A stretch of 29,865 nt of DNA from RGIG2000 sp045612665 (GTDB taxonomy: Bacteria; Bacillota; Clostridia; Oscillospirales; CAG-272), in NCBI GenBank assembly GCA_045612665.1, contig JAZKZO010000022.1:1-29865 (forward strand), written 5' to 3'. Positions 6,703 through 13,733 of this stretch are shown one piece after another (positions within the stretch are counted from its first letter, which is position 1; every line of letters begins with the position of its first letter). Both the position numbers and the translations under genes were made by a program. Under the pieces are notes generated by a model that made no database searches, was not told the origin of the DNA, and saw only the letters and a list, made by a program, of their open reading frames with translations.

Positions 6703-7056
6703 ATGAAACTTATGTCAAAGGCTGACAACAAAGAACTTCAAAATCTTATGAGAAGAAAATACACATACGAGGCTGATGCGGTATTTCAGTTTTTATGCGT
6801 CAACGAAGAGCTTCAAGGTGATGCGCGTTACAAACGCCTTTATGAAGACTTATTTGACTATTTTCTAACAAGAGCAAATATAATTACAGAATCCACCGAT
6901 TTTGCCAAAGAAGATCTTATTTTAATAGCCAAGCTAAAATATAAGCATGGTCAAACACATGGAATAACAGTAGATACAAAATATATAGATGAATATCTTT
7001 TAGAATACGATTATAAAAAGCCTTTATTTATGTCCATCGAGTACATTGAAAAATAA
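6703..7056 (+). CDS. Small protein of unknown family, cassette 1 partner
   Basis: A 117-residue protein that I do not recognise. It is mainly helical in appearance and charged, with no signal peptide or membrane segment. Its first 54 residues align without gaps to the cassette 2 protein (7430-7735), sharing M1-K2, K19-Y20, V27-F28, L31-C32, N34-E35, Y43, L46, L50 and Y53-F54. The C-terminal EYLLEYDYKKPLF corresponds to RYFLEYPTKKHLL there. Between these blocks it has about 16 more residues than its paralogue. The ATG at 6703 follows AAGGAGATTTTT; the in-frame start further upstream would overlap the promoter. It is divergent from an XRE regulator. A role as toxin, effector or co-regulator is possible but nothing in the sequence decides this. 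Confidence 0.75.
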   Translation: MKLMSKADNKELQNLMRRKYTYEADAVFQFLCVNEELQGDARYKRLYEDLFDYFLTRANIITESTDFAKEDLILIAKLKYKHGQTHGITVDTKYIDEYLLEYDYKKPLFMSIEYIEK

Positions 7057-7066
7057 TTTTTAAAAT

Positions 7067-7095
7067 AAAAAATGCGCCCGTGAGGGCGCATTTTT
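7067..7095. terminator. Bidirectional terminator, copy 2 of the repeated hairpin
   Basis: The stem is ATGCGCCC / GGGCGCAT with A/T flanks and the same GTGA loop as copies 1 and 3. The A-to-G and T-to-C differences are on paired positions, so base pairing is kept. It separates cassette 1 from cassette 2 and ends both convergent genes. Confidence 0.92.
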
Positions 7096-7111
7096 ATTAT
7101 CCGAAAAATGC

Positions 7112-7327
7112 TTAAAGATTCTTTTTTAAAGTATCCTCTCCACGAATAAGATAATCGATAGATACTCCGAAGTAGTCAGACATTTTCACAAGCATATCAA
7201 TATCAGGGCTTCTGCGACCGGTTTCATAGTTTGAAATAGCTTCTCGACTTATGTTTAGGTCCATAGAAACCTTGACCTGCGACAGCTTTTTCTGTCGTCT
7301 TATATCCTTTAATCCCTTCATTTTCAT
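7112..7327 (-). CDS. XRE-family HTH regulator, cassette 2
   Basis: A 71-residue HTH protein: LKDIRRQKKLSQVKVSMDLNIS, recognition helix region REAISNYETGRRSPD, then MLVKMSDYFGVSIDYLIRGED. This is the classic short phage-repressor-like form with a brief charged C-terminus. The ATG at 7327 has GAGGTAAT just upstream. It belongs to a different XRE subtype from the cassette 1 regulator (no LGIDVDKNAIQ-type insert), so the regulators are less alike than their partner proteins. It is divergent from the small gene at 7430, and a 17-bp palindrome in the shared promoter region is the likely operator. It converges on cassette 1 and shares terminator copy 2. Confidence 0.87.
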   Translation of the reverse strand: MKMKGLKDIRRQKKLSQVKVSMDLNISREAISNYETGRRSPDIDMLVKMSDYFGVSIDYLIRGEDTLKKNL

Positions 7328-7355
7328 AATATTACCTCGAAATCAAAAATATCCC

Positions 7356-7384
7356 TTGATTTAAGTGTAACAAAATGTTACAAT
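7356..7384 (+). promoter_or_regulatory. Promoter with embedded palindromic operator, cassette 2
   Basis: TTGATT (7356-7361), a 17-bp spacer, and TACAAT (7379-7384) preceded by TGT. The palindrome TGTAACA-AAA-TGTTACA (7366-7382, perfect 7-bp arms) overlaps the -10. On the minus strand its other arm gives TGTTACACT, a matching extended -10 for the XRE gene, so one bound dimer could block both promoters. Confidence 0.7.
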
Positions 7385-7429
7385 TATTATGTTTCAATTT
7401 GACACATTGCGAGGTTGGTGGGCGAAAAT

Positions 7430-7735
7430 ATGAAAATTTTGGGTAATTTTAATCACGAGAAAATAGAAAAGGTGCTTGAAATGAAATATAAGCACCTTTC
7501 ATATGACGTTTTTAAGTATCTTTGTATGAATGAAAATGTGCGTTGCTCTAAAAAATATTCGATATTGTTTAGTGAGCTTCTTGCATATTTTTCTAAAGAT
7601 ACAAGCGAAGAAAAAGCCGTGCAAAGAGCGATAAGCGAGCATTGCCTTGACAGTGAAGCAGCTATACGGCAAATAGAGCATAGCCTTGAAAGATATTTTC
7701 TTGAATATCCCACTAAAAAACACCTTTTAAAATAA
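7430..7735 (+). CDS. Small protein of unknown family, cassette 2 partner
   Basis: A 101-residue paralogue of the 6703-7056 product. The shared core is KY-x6-VF-x2-LC-x-NE (residues 19-35), then Y43, L46, L50 and YF at 53-54, and a C-terminal RYFLEYPTKKHLL. The family is not one I recognise. It appears helical and soluble, with C32 conserved in both copies and C39 and C77 only here. The ATG at 7430 is chosen over an in-frame TTG at 7415 because GGTGGG sits 8 bp before it. It lies divergent from the cassette 2 XRE gene, and its stop overlaps the A-run of terminator copy 3. Conservation of a paralogue with its own regulator suggests a selected function rather than a chance ORF. Confidence 0.75.
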   Translation: MKILGNFNHEKIEKVLEMKYKHLSYDVFKYLCMNENVRCSKKYSILFSELLAYFSKDTSEEKAVQRAISEHCLDSEAAIRQIEHSLERYFLEYPTKKHLLK

Positions 7736-7762
7736 AAAATGCACCCGTGAGGGTGCATTTTT
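7735..7762. terminator. Bidirectional terminator, copy 3 of the repeated hairpin
   Basis: Identical over 28 bp to copy 1 at 6335-6362 (stem ATGCACCC / GGGTGCAT, loop GTGA). It ends the cassette 2 small gene and the convergent PEP carboxykinase gene. Confidence 0.92.
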
Positions 7763-7772
7763 ATTTATCAAA

Positions 7773-9578
7773 TTACTTTGAAAGTCTTTCTTCAAGAGCA
7801 GCGAGCTCGTCGTACATTGTCTTAGGAACTCTGTCGCCAACCTGTGCGTAGAATGCCTTGATGTTCTCAACATCCTCGAGCCAAGAAGCCTTGTCAACGC
7901 TGAGAAGTCCTTCAACAGTATCAACTGTGATATCGTCAAGACCGTCAATGTTGATGTCCTTAGCATAAGGAATGTAACCGATAGCTGTTTCTCTTGCGTC
8001 AACCTTATCCTCGCAACGAGCAAGAATCCAGTCAAGAACTCTCATGTTATCGCCAAATCCAGGCCAGATGAAGTGTCCTTCATCATCGGTTCTGAACCAG
8101 TTAACGTGGAAAATCTTTGGAGCGTTAGGAATCTTGTGTCCCATATCAAGCCAGTGCTGGAAGTAGTCGCCCATGTTGTAGCCAACGAATGGTCTCATAG
8201 CCATTGGGTCGCGACGAACAACGCCTACTGCACCTGCAGCTGCAGCTGTTGTCTCGGAAGCCATGATTGAGCCAACGAATGAGCCGTGCTGCCAGTTGAA
8301 TGATTGATATACGAGTGGAGCAGTCTTTGCACGACGGCCACCGAATACGATAGCAGAGATTGGAACACCTGCTGGATTATCAAATTCCTTAGAGATGCAA
8401 GGACAGTTCTTAGCAAGAGCTGTAAATCTTGAGTTAGGATGAGCAGCGCTTGTGTTAACCTTATCCTTCTTGTCATACTTTGTCTTATCCCACTTTTCGC
8501 CCTTCCAGTTAATGCAGTTGTCAGGAGCGTTGTCGTTAAGACCTTCCCACCAAACGGTGTTGTCATCAAGAACGTGTCCAACGTTTGTAAAGATTGTATC
8601 TCTCATTGTTGTAGCGAGAGCGTTAGGATTGGACTTATCGTTAGTACCTGGAGCAACTCCGAAGAAGCCGTTTTCAGGGTTGATAGCCCAAAGTCTGCCG
8701 TCCTTACCAACACGGAGCCAAGCGATATCATCACCAACGCACCATACCTTGTAGCCCTTTTCGGTGTAAGCCTTAGGAGGAATGAGCATTGCGAGGTTTG
8801 TCTTACCGCAAGCAGATGGGAATGCAGCAGAGATGTACTTAACGTCGCCGTTAGGATACTCAACGCCAAGGATAAGCATATGCTCAGCCATCCAGCCCTC
8901 TTTCTTACCGAGGTAAGAAGCGATACGGAGAGCGAAGCACTTCTTTCCAAGAAGAACGTTTCCACCGTAACCGGAGTTTACGCTCCAAATGGTGTTGTCC
9001 TCAGGGAAGTGGCAGATGTATCTGTTTTCTTCTTCAATATTGCATCTTGCGTGAAGACCCTTAATGAAGCCCTCACCGTTGCCCATAGCCTTTGCAACGT
9101 GTGCGCCGGCACGAGTCATAATAAGCATGTTAAGTACAACATAGATAGAGTCAGTAAGCTCGATACCGTACTTTGCAAAGTCAGAGCCAACCTGTCCCAT
9201 TGCATAAGGGATAACGTACATTGTTCTGCCCTTATAGGAGTTCTTGTAAAGCTTAGAAAGCTTTGCATAGCATTCCTGTGGATCCATCCAGTTATTGATA
9301 TTACCTGCATCCTCTTTTGTTCTTGTGCAGATAAATGTTCTGCCCTCTACACGTGCAACGTCGTTGATTGCAGTTCTGTGGAGATAGCAGTTAGGAAGAA
9401 TTTCCTCGTTAAGCTTTTCAAGCTCGCCAATAGCGCAAGCCTCATCGCGAAGTGCCTGTGTTTGCTCCTCGCTACCGTCAATCCAAACAATCTTGTCTGG
9501 GTTAACCATTTCAGCCATTTCCTCAATCCAATCGAGGATAAGCTTTGAGTCAGTTAAAGCCTTGTTTTCAAATTTCAT
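7773..9578 (-). CDS. pckG: Phosphoenolpyruvate carboxykinase (GTP)
   Basis: A 601-residue GTP-dependent PEP carboxykinase, interconverting oxaloacetate plus GTP with PEP, CO2 and GDP. In anaerobes it may also run in the carboxylating, GTP-forming direction. Family marks are NCYLHRT near the N-terminus, the substrate-loop region RTMYVIPYAMGQ, NSGYGGNVLLGKKC, the P-loop FPSACGKTNLAML with the family's active-site Cys, and GDDIAWL followed by AINPENGFFGVAPGTN. The length (about 600) and these motifs fit the GTP type, not the roughly 530-residue ATP type. The ATG at 9578 has GAGGT 8 bp upstream; an in-frame start 18 bp earlier is less likely. It is a single-gene transcript with its own promoter and terminator. 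The long reverse-frame ORF opposite it is a coding shadow. Confidence 0.96.
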   Translation of the reverse strand: MKFENKALTDSKLILDWIEEMAEMVNPDKIVWIDGSEEQTQALRDEACAIGELEKLNEEILPNCYLHRTAINDVARVEGRTFICTRTKEDAGNINNWMDPQECYAKLSKLYKNSYKGRTMYVIPYAMGQVGSDFAKYGIELTDSIYVVLNMLIMTRAGAHVAKAMGNGEGFIKGLHARCNIEEENRYICHFPEDNTIWSVNSGYGGNVLLGKKCFALRIASYLGKKEGWMAEHMLILGVEYPNGDVKYISAAFPSACGKTNLAMLIPPKAYTEKGYKVWCVGDDIAWLRVGKDGRLWAINPENGFFGVAPGTNDKSNPNALATTMRDTIFTNVGHVLDDNTVWWEGLNDNAPDNCINWKGEKWDKTKYDKKDKVNTSAAHPNSRFTALAKNCPCISKEFDNPAGVPISAIVFGGRRAKTAPLVYQSFNWQHGSFVGSIMASETTAAAAGAVGVVRRDPMAMRPFVGYNMGDYFQHWLDMGHKIPNAPKIFHVNWFRTDDEGHFIWPGFGDNMRVLDWILARCEDKVDARETAIGYIPYAKDINIDGLDDITVDTVEGLLSVDKASWLEDVENIKAFYAQVGDRVPKTMYDELAALEERLSK

Positions 9579-9614
9579 TAGAAATACCTCTTTCAAAAAA
9601 TTTTTACCGAGTAT

Positions 9615-9643
9615 AGTATATCAAAAAAATGGCAATTTTGCAA
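9615..9643 (-). promoter_or_regulatory. Promoter for pckG
   Basis: On the minus strand: TTGCAA (9638-9643), a 17-bp spacer, TATACT (9615-9620), followed about 36 bp later by the start codon. Confidence 0.75.
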
Positions 9644-9661
9644 TACCTTTTTTATTATTTA

Positions 9662-10648
9662 TTAAAAAGATTTAAGCGCATCGCACACGCGAGAGGATAG
9701 AACGTCCTTTTCCTTTGGATGAATATCTATATTATCGCACACATCACGGCATATAACGCATTTTGTGAGCGGTATTACATCCTGTGCGCGAAGCTGCTCG
9801 GATTGAATCCTTTCCCACGCGTATCCCGCCCTGTCAAGGTGGTCGGCAAGCTGAATTACGACAAATTTAAGCTCGTCGTTTCTAAAATACCTTCTCCACG
9901 CGCCAATCATAGCGTCGAGCATATTAAGATAAATGTCAGCCTCGGCAACGCTTGCGTTGCTTTCTCCCTGATACCACAAAACGCTTGATAGCGAGAACGG
10001 GAGAATTTTCTCAATCATATTTTCCCACAAAACTCCGTCATCGTTCCAAACGGGATACCATTCGTGGTCGGCAAATCGGTTTTCAATCTCAAACTCAGGC
10101 ACAAGAGCTACATGCCTTGGCATCCAGCTTTGAATAACCGATGCACCCTGATAGCACGCGATAAGTCCAATCTTGCGCTCGGGCGTTGCAAGCGCGCTCG
10201 CAACGTAATAGCCAATAGCGCTAAAATGCTCGGCATTTTCCTTAGTAAGCGTAATCCAACCGTCGCGTGAGGAAAAATGCTCCTCACTGTCTTCCATACG
10301 GTCAACAGTAAAAAGACGCACGTTCTCATTTCCTTTATAGTTATCCCTTGGCTCGGAGCTTTGCCAAAGCTTGAACTGCATATTCGACTGTCCGCCAAGA
10401 AGGATTACGTCGCCAAAATACACTCGCCTTAAATAGAAAAATAAAGCGTCAAGCTCAATCAAAATATCATAAGGCCCACCGTAGTTAAACGGCTCGAATT
10501 CAATTAGCCATTCGCCATCTGCGCTAATCTCCTTGCGCACACCGTCAAGCGTGATAGCCACGCGACCGACGCCCGTGCCGAAAAAGCGCACGCTTTGATT
10601 TGCCTGCAATATCATATCGCTTGAAAAAATAGGATTTAAAGTAACCAT
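9662..10648 (-). CDS. Sialate O-acetylesterase-like carbohydrate esterase (SASA/SGNH)
   Basis: A 328-residue SGNH-fold esterase of the sialate O-acetylesterase type, which removes acetyl groups from sialic acids or from plant or microbial glycans. The nucleophile block is GDVILLGGQSNMQF, the GxxN-type block is VLWYQGESNAS, and the terminal NIDIHPKEKDVLSSRV supplies the Asp-His pair, so the triad is complete. The first 80 residues (MVTLNPIFSSDMILQ...RVYFGDV) are the beta-rich lead-in seen in these proteins, here shorter than in long forms of 450-650 residues. No signal peptide is seen, so it should be cytoplasmic. AAGGAG lies 7 bp before the ATG at 10648. The gene has its own promoter and ends 83 bp before the pckG start, on the same strand, with no clear terminator between them. 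Confidence 0.87.
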   Translation of the reverse strand: MVTLNPIFSSDMILQANQSVRFFGTGVGRVAITLDGVRKEISADGEWLIEFEPFNYGGPYDILIELDALFFYLRRVYFGDVILLGGQSNMQFKLWQSSEPRDNYKGNENVRLFTVDRMEDSEEHFSSRDGWITLTKENAEHFSAIGYYVASALATPERKIGLIACYQGASVIQSWMPRHVALVPEFEIENRFADHEWYPVWNDDGVLWENMIEKILPFSLSSVLWYQGESNASVAEADIYLNMLDAMIGAWRRYFRNDELKFVVIQLADHLDRAGYAWERIQSEQLRAQDVIPLTKCVICRDVCDNIDIHPKEKDVLSSRVCDALKSF

Positions 10649-10677
10649 AATTTTCTCCTTAAATATCGTATATTTAA

Positions 10678-10706
10678 ATTTTACTATACAAATTGCGAAA
10701 AATCAA
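10678..10706 (-). promoter_or_regulatory. Promoter for the sialate esterase gene
   Basis: On the minus strand: TTGATT (10701-10706), a 17-bp spacer, TAAAAT (10678-10683). Confidence 0.7.
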
Positions 10707-10750
10707 CAAAAAAGAGCAAAAATATGTTAAGATATATTCGAGGTGATAAT

Positions 10751-11188
10751 ATGGAAATCGAAAGAAAGTTTTTGATAGGCACTTTGCCCTGTCTTGACGG
10801 CGTTAAATATGACGAAATCGAACAGGCATACGTAAGTATAAATCCTGAGGTGCGTGTGCGTAAAAAGGGGAATAAATATTACCAAACCGAGAAGGGAGAG
10901 GGCGCTATGGTTCGTACCGAGAGCGAGTGGGAAATCGACGAGCGCGCTTATCTTGACGGCATAGCTAAAAGCGAGGGAAGAATTCTTCAAAAAACAAGAT
11001 ATTATATTCCGTATAAGAGCCATACAATCGAGCTTGATATTTACAAGGGAAAGCACGAGGGACTCATCGTTTGTGAGGTTGAATTTGAAAGCGAGAGCGA
11101 GGCGCTCGAATTTGAAATTCCCGAGTGGTTCGGCAAGGAAATCACACACGATATCTCGTTTAGAAATAAAATTTTGGCACAAAAATAA
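10751..11188 (+). CDS. CYTH-domain phosphohydrolase-like protein
   Basis: A 145-residue CYTH-fold protein (named for adenylate cyclase CyaB and thiamine triphosphatase), a family that acts on triphosphate substrates such as tripolyphosphate or nucleoside triphosphates in a tunnel lined by acidic and basic residues. The N-terminal signature EIERKFLIG (E-x-E-x-K) is intact, followed by EVRVRKKGNKYYQTEK, KTRYYIPYKSHTIELDIYKG and LIVCEVEFESESEALEFEIPEWFGKEIT, the usual strand order. The ATG at 10751 with AGGTGA 4 bp before it is chosen over an earlier in-frame start at 10724 that would add MLRYIRGDN before the signature. Length is typical of the short bacterial form. Its physiological substrate is not readable. 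It lies just upstream of the tyrS leader without a visible terminator. Confidence 0.88.
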   Translation: MEIERKFLIGTLPCLDGVKYDEIEQAYVSINPEVRVRKKGNKYYQTEKGEGAMVRTESEWEIDERAYLDGIAKSEGRILQKTRYYIPYKSHTIELDIYKGKHEGLIVCEVEFESESEALEFEIPEWFGKEITHDISFRNKILAQK

Positions 11189-11193
11189 AACAC

Positions 11194-11222
11194 TTGACAA
11201 AATAAAAAATATATGTTAAAAT
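11194..11222 (+). promoter_or_regulatory. Promoter for T-box/tyrS
   Basis: TTGACA (11194-11199), a 17-bp spacer, and TAAAAT (11217-11222) preceded by TGT, an extended -10. Transcription would start near 11229, at the base of the T-box stem I. Confidence 0.88.
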
Positions 11223-11228
11223 GTCGTA

Positions 11229-11484
11229 AACGCAATGAACGAAACTAGTAGCTAAAATTGTCGTGGTACAGAGAGTGGTCGGTTGGTGAAAGACGCACAG
11301 GACGTTTAGTGAATACATTCGGGAGCTGCATACCGAAGGCACGCAGGTAGGCTATGTCGGATCTCCACCGTTATAGGGAGCAGACCGTGAATGCGGTTGA
11401 TAAGGCACGTACGGTAACGTATGTGTAAAACAAGGTGGTAACACGATTTTTTTCGTCCTTGCGTTTTTACGCAGGGACTTTTTT
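11229..11484 (+). ncRNA. Tyrosyl T-box leader (tRNA-sensing riboswitch)
   Basis: This 336-bp gene-free stretch before tyrS contains a T-box riboswitch. A stem I region includes GTTTAGTGAATACATTCGGG, in which TAC (11314-11316) after GAA is a plausible tyrosine specifier codon. The antiterminator carries AAGGTGGTAACACG, with TGGT (11436-11439) to pair with the free NCCA end of uncharged tRNA-Tyr. An intrinsic terminator follows at 11455-11484 (10-bp stem GTCCTTGCGT / ACGCAGGGAC, then TTTTTT). Uncharged tRNA-Tyr should favour the antiterminator and raise tyrS expression. Beyond 11484 only the tyrS RBS region remains. Confidence 0.93.
11455..11484 (+). terminator. Regulated terminator of the tyrS T-box
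   Basis: Stem GTCCTTGCGT (11455-11464) pairs with ACGCAGGGAC (11469-11478), one G-T pair included, followed by six T. It is the OFF-state structure alternative to the T-box antiterminator. Confidence 0.9.
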
Positions 11485-11524
11485 ATTTGTAATTATTTAA
11501 CTAACATAAAAGGATGGTAAATGT

Positions 11525-12742
11525 ATGAAAATTTACGAGGAGCTCGTTGCGCGTGGACTTATCGCGCAGGTAACAAATGAAGAAGAAATAAGAGAAATGG
11601 TAAACAACGGTAAGGCAGTTTTTTATATCGGATTTGACCCAACTGCCGATAGCCTTCATGTTGGACACTTTATGGCACTTTGTCTTATGAAAAGACTTCA
11701 AATGGCAGGTAACAAGCCTATTGCACTTATCGGTGGCGGTACAGCTCATATAGGCGACCCATCGGGAAGAACCGATATGCGTTCAATGATGACAAAGGAA
11801 ACAATCGACCATAACTGCGAATGCTTTAAGAAGCAAATGTCCCGCTTTATCGACTTTGGTGAGGGCAAGGCTATGATGGTAAACAACGCCGATTGGCTTC
11901 TTAACCTCAACTATGTGGAGCTTCTTCGTGAGGTTGGCGCTTGCTTTAGCGTTAATAGAATGCTCACAGCCGAGTGCTACAAGCAAAGAATGGAAAGAGG
12001 TCTTTCATTCCTTGAATTTAACTATATGATTATGCAAAGCTACGACTTCTTGGAGCTTTATAGAAAATACGGCTGTAATATGCAGTTCGGTGGCGACGAC
12101 CAGTGGAGCAATATGCTCGGTGGTACTGAGCTTATTAGAAGAAAGCTCGGCAAGGATGCGCACGCAATGACAATCACACTTCTTCTTAACTCTGAGGGCA
12201 AGAAGATGGGCAAGACACAGTCAGGCGCAGTATGGCTTGAACCAAATAAAACCTCTCCATTCGATTTCTATCAATATTGGAGAAATGTAGGCGATGCAGA
12301 TGTTCTTAAGTGCATTAGAATGCTTACGTTCTTGCCACTTGACGAAATTGATGCTATGGATAAGTGGGAAGGAAGTCAGCTTAACAAGGCTAAGGAAATC
12401 CTTGCTTATGAGCTTACAAAGCTCGTTCACGGTGAGGAAGAGGCTGAAAAGGCACAGGCAAGCGCAAGAGCACTCTTTAGCACAGGTGATAGCGAAAATA
12501 TGCCAAGCGTAGCTCTTAGCGACGAGGACTTTACCGAAGGTAAAATAGACATTCTCGCAATGCTCGTAAAGGCAGGACTTGTGGCTTCAAGAGGCGAGGC
12601 AAGACGCGCACTTGAGCAGGGCGGAGTAACAGCAGACGGTGAAAAGGTAACCGATATGAAGGCAACCTTCACAAAGGAGCAAATCGCAAACGGCGTGGTT
12701 CTCCGTCGCGGCAAAAAGTCCTACAAAAAGGTAACACTCTAA
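11525..12742 (+). CDS. tyrS: Tyrosyl-tRNA synthetase
   Basis: A 405-residue class I aminoacyl-tRNA synthetase that charges tRNA-Tyr. The HIGH motif appears as HVGH (residues 45-48) after FYIGFDPTADSL. The block FLEFNYMIMQSYDF and GGDDQWSNMLGG bind tyrosine and the adenylate. The KMSKS loop is KMGKT, near residue 228. The C-terminal 65 residues form an S4-type RNA-binding domain (ASRGEARRALEQGGVTADGEKV). Length and motifs fit the TyrS type with KMGKS-like loop (TyrS1 group). The ATG at 11525 follows AAAGGATGG. Expression is governed by the T-box upstream, whose specifier and discriminator-pairing base agree with tyrosine. A strong terminator follows the stop. Confidence 0.97.
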   Translation: MKIYEELVARGLIAQVTNEEEIREMVNNGKAVFYIGFDPTADSLHVGHFMALCLMKRLQMAGNKPIALIGGGTAHIGDPSGRTDMRSMMTKETIDHNCECFKKQMSRFIDFGEGKAMMVNNADWLLNLNYVELLREVGACFSVNRMLTAECYKQRMERGLSFLEFNYMIMQSYDFLELYRKYGCNMQFGGDDQWSNMLGGTELIRRKLGKDAHAMTITLLLNSEGKKMGKTQSGAVWLEPNKTSPFDFYQYWRNVGDADVLKCIRMLTFLPLDEIDAMDKWEGSQLNKAKEILAYELTKLVHGEEEAEKAQASARALFSTGDSENMPSVALSDEDFTEGKIDILAMLVKAGLVASRGEARRALEQGGVTADGEKVTDMKATFTKEQIANGVVLRRGKKSYKKVTL

Positions 12743-12746
12743 AAAC

Positions 12747-12778
12747 AAAAATCCTCGACTATGTGTCGAGGATTTTTT
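12747..12778 (+). terminator. Intrinsic terminator after tyrS
   Basis: A 13-bp perfect stem (AAAAATCCTCGAC / GTCGAGGATTTTT, loop TATGT) ending in a T-run. Confidence 0.92.
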
Positions 12779-12782
12779 ATAC

Positions 12783-12811
12783 TTGCAAATAAAAAACATA
12801 TGTGGTAAAAT
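12783..12811 (+). promoter_or_regulatory. Promoter for the metallophosphoesterase gene
   Basis: TTGCAA (12783-12788), a 17-bp spacer, and TAAAAT (12806-12811) preceded by TGG (extended -10). It starts only 5 bp after the tyrS terminator T-run. Confidence 0.8.
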
Positions 12812-12840
12812 AATATAAGAAATACAAAACGGAGAGATAT

Positions 12841-13680
12841 ATGATAGAATTTATTAAAAAGCATGTTACGCTATTTTGCGTTGTTATCGCTCTTATCGCG
12901 CTCGTGTGGTGGATACTGTGGGCGAACAAGGCTTTAAAGCTAAACAAGATTTCGATTAGCGCACCGTGTGAGCTGAAAATCGCACACATATCCGACTTTC
13001 ATAATGCTAAGCTTAAAAACAATAATGCTTGCCTTGTGGCTCTTATAAAGGACGCACAGCCCGATATTATCGCGATAACGGGAGATTTGGTTGACTCTCG
13101 CCACACCGACGTTGATGTGTCGATTGACATTGTGAGGGAGCTTGTCAAAATCGCACCGTGCTATTACGTACCGGGCAATCACGAAAGCCGAATTGAGAAT
13201 GAATATAACACCTTAAAGCAAGCGCTAACTGATTTTGGAGTAACAATACTTTGCGACTCCAAGACCACCCTTGAAAAGAACGGACAGACCTTTACTATAA
13301 TCGGAATTGAGGACCCTATGTTCGTTATCGAAAAGGATAGCGTTGAAAGCACCTGCGAGGTTATAAGAGGAAAATTAGAGCCACTCTCAAAGGAAAACGA
13401 GGGCTACACGATACTTTTGTCGCACCGTCCCGAGGCATTCGAGGAATACGTAAGCGCAGGAGTTGACCTCGCCCTTACAGGACACGCGCACGGTGGACAG
13501 ATGCAAATTCCGTTTGTTGGTGGACTTATCGCACCAAATCAAGGCTTTTTTCCAAAATATAGCGAGGGCTTGCACCAAAAGGATAAAACGAGCATGGTAA
13601 TAAGCCGAGGAATAGGCAATAGCCTTTGCCCACTTAGAGTAAACAATCGCCCCGAGGTAATTCTTATAGAATTAAAATGA
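12841..13680 (+). CDS. Membrane-anchored metallophosphoesterase (YkuE-like)
   Basis: A 279-residue calcineurin-like phosphoesterase. An N-terminal hydrophobic helix (about residues 8-27, LFCVVIALIALVWWILWA) should anchor it with the catalytic domain outside the cytoplasm. All metal-binding blocks are present: AHISDFHN, ITGDLVDSRH, VPGNHESR, LLSHRPE and LTGHAHGGQ, implying a two-metal site. The ending SRGIGNSLCPLRVNNRPEV is typical of the YkuE/YaeI-like group, some of which act on lipid-linked substrates such as UDP-diacylglucosamine. The substrate here is not readable. ATG at 12841 follows GGAGAGATAT. It is a single-gene transcript and shares a bidirectional terminator with rplL. Confidence 0.9.
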   Translation: MIEFIKKHVTLFCVVIALIALVWWILWANKALKLNKISISAPCELKIAHISDFHNAKLKNNNACLVALIKDAQPDIIAITGDLVDSRHTDVDVSIDIVRELVKIAPCYYVPGNHESRIENEYNTLKQALTDFGVTILCDSKTTLEKNGQTFTIIGIEDPMFVIEKDSVESTCEVIRGKLEPLSKENEGYTILLSHRPEAFEEYVSAGVDLALTGHAHGGQMQIPFVGGLIAPNQGFFPKYSEGLHQKDKTSMVISRGIGNSLCPLRVNNRPEVILIELK

Positions 13681-13709
13681 AAAAACTCCGACTGTTGTCG
13701 GAGTTTTTT
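13681..13709. terminator. Bidirectional terminator between metallophosphoesterase gene and rplL
   Basis: A 12-bp perfect stem (AAAAACTCCGAC / GTCGGAGTTTTT, loop TGTT) flanked by A- and T-runs, between convergent genes. Confidence 0.92.
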
Positions 13710-13733
13710 GTTTCAGGTTTGTTTTAAGCCAAA

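Noticed and set aside
6335..7762. CRISPR-like or transposon-end interpretation of the repeated hairpins
   Set aside because: Only three copies with unequal spacing that contains genes; each has A/T flanks and lies between convergent genes, so terminator is the simplest reading. No transposase or target-site duplication is visible.
6335..7762. Firm call of type II toxin-antitoxin for the XRE cassettes
   Set aside because: The genes are divergent, not co-directional and overlapping, and the small proteins show no known toxin motif. Kept only as one possibility.
8439..9548. Long plus-strand ORF (369 residues) opposite pckG
   Set aside because: It is the reverse shadow of a highly conserved gene, Cys/Val/Ser-rich, with no family motifs and no good ribosome binding site.
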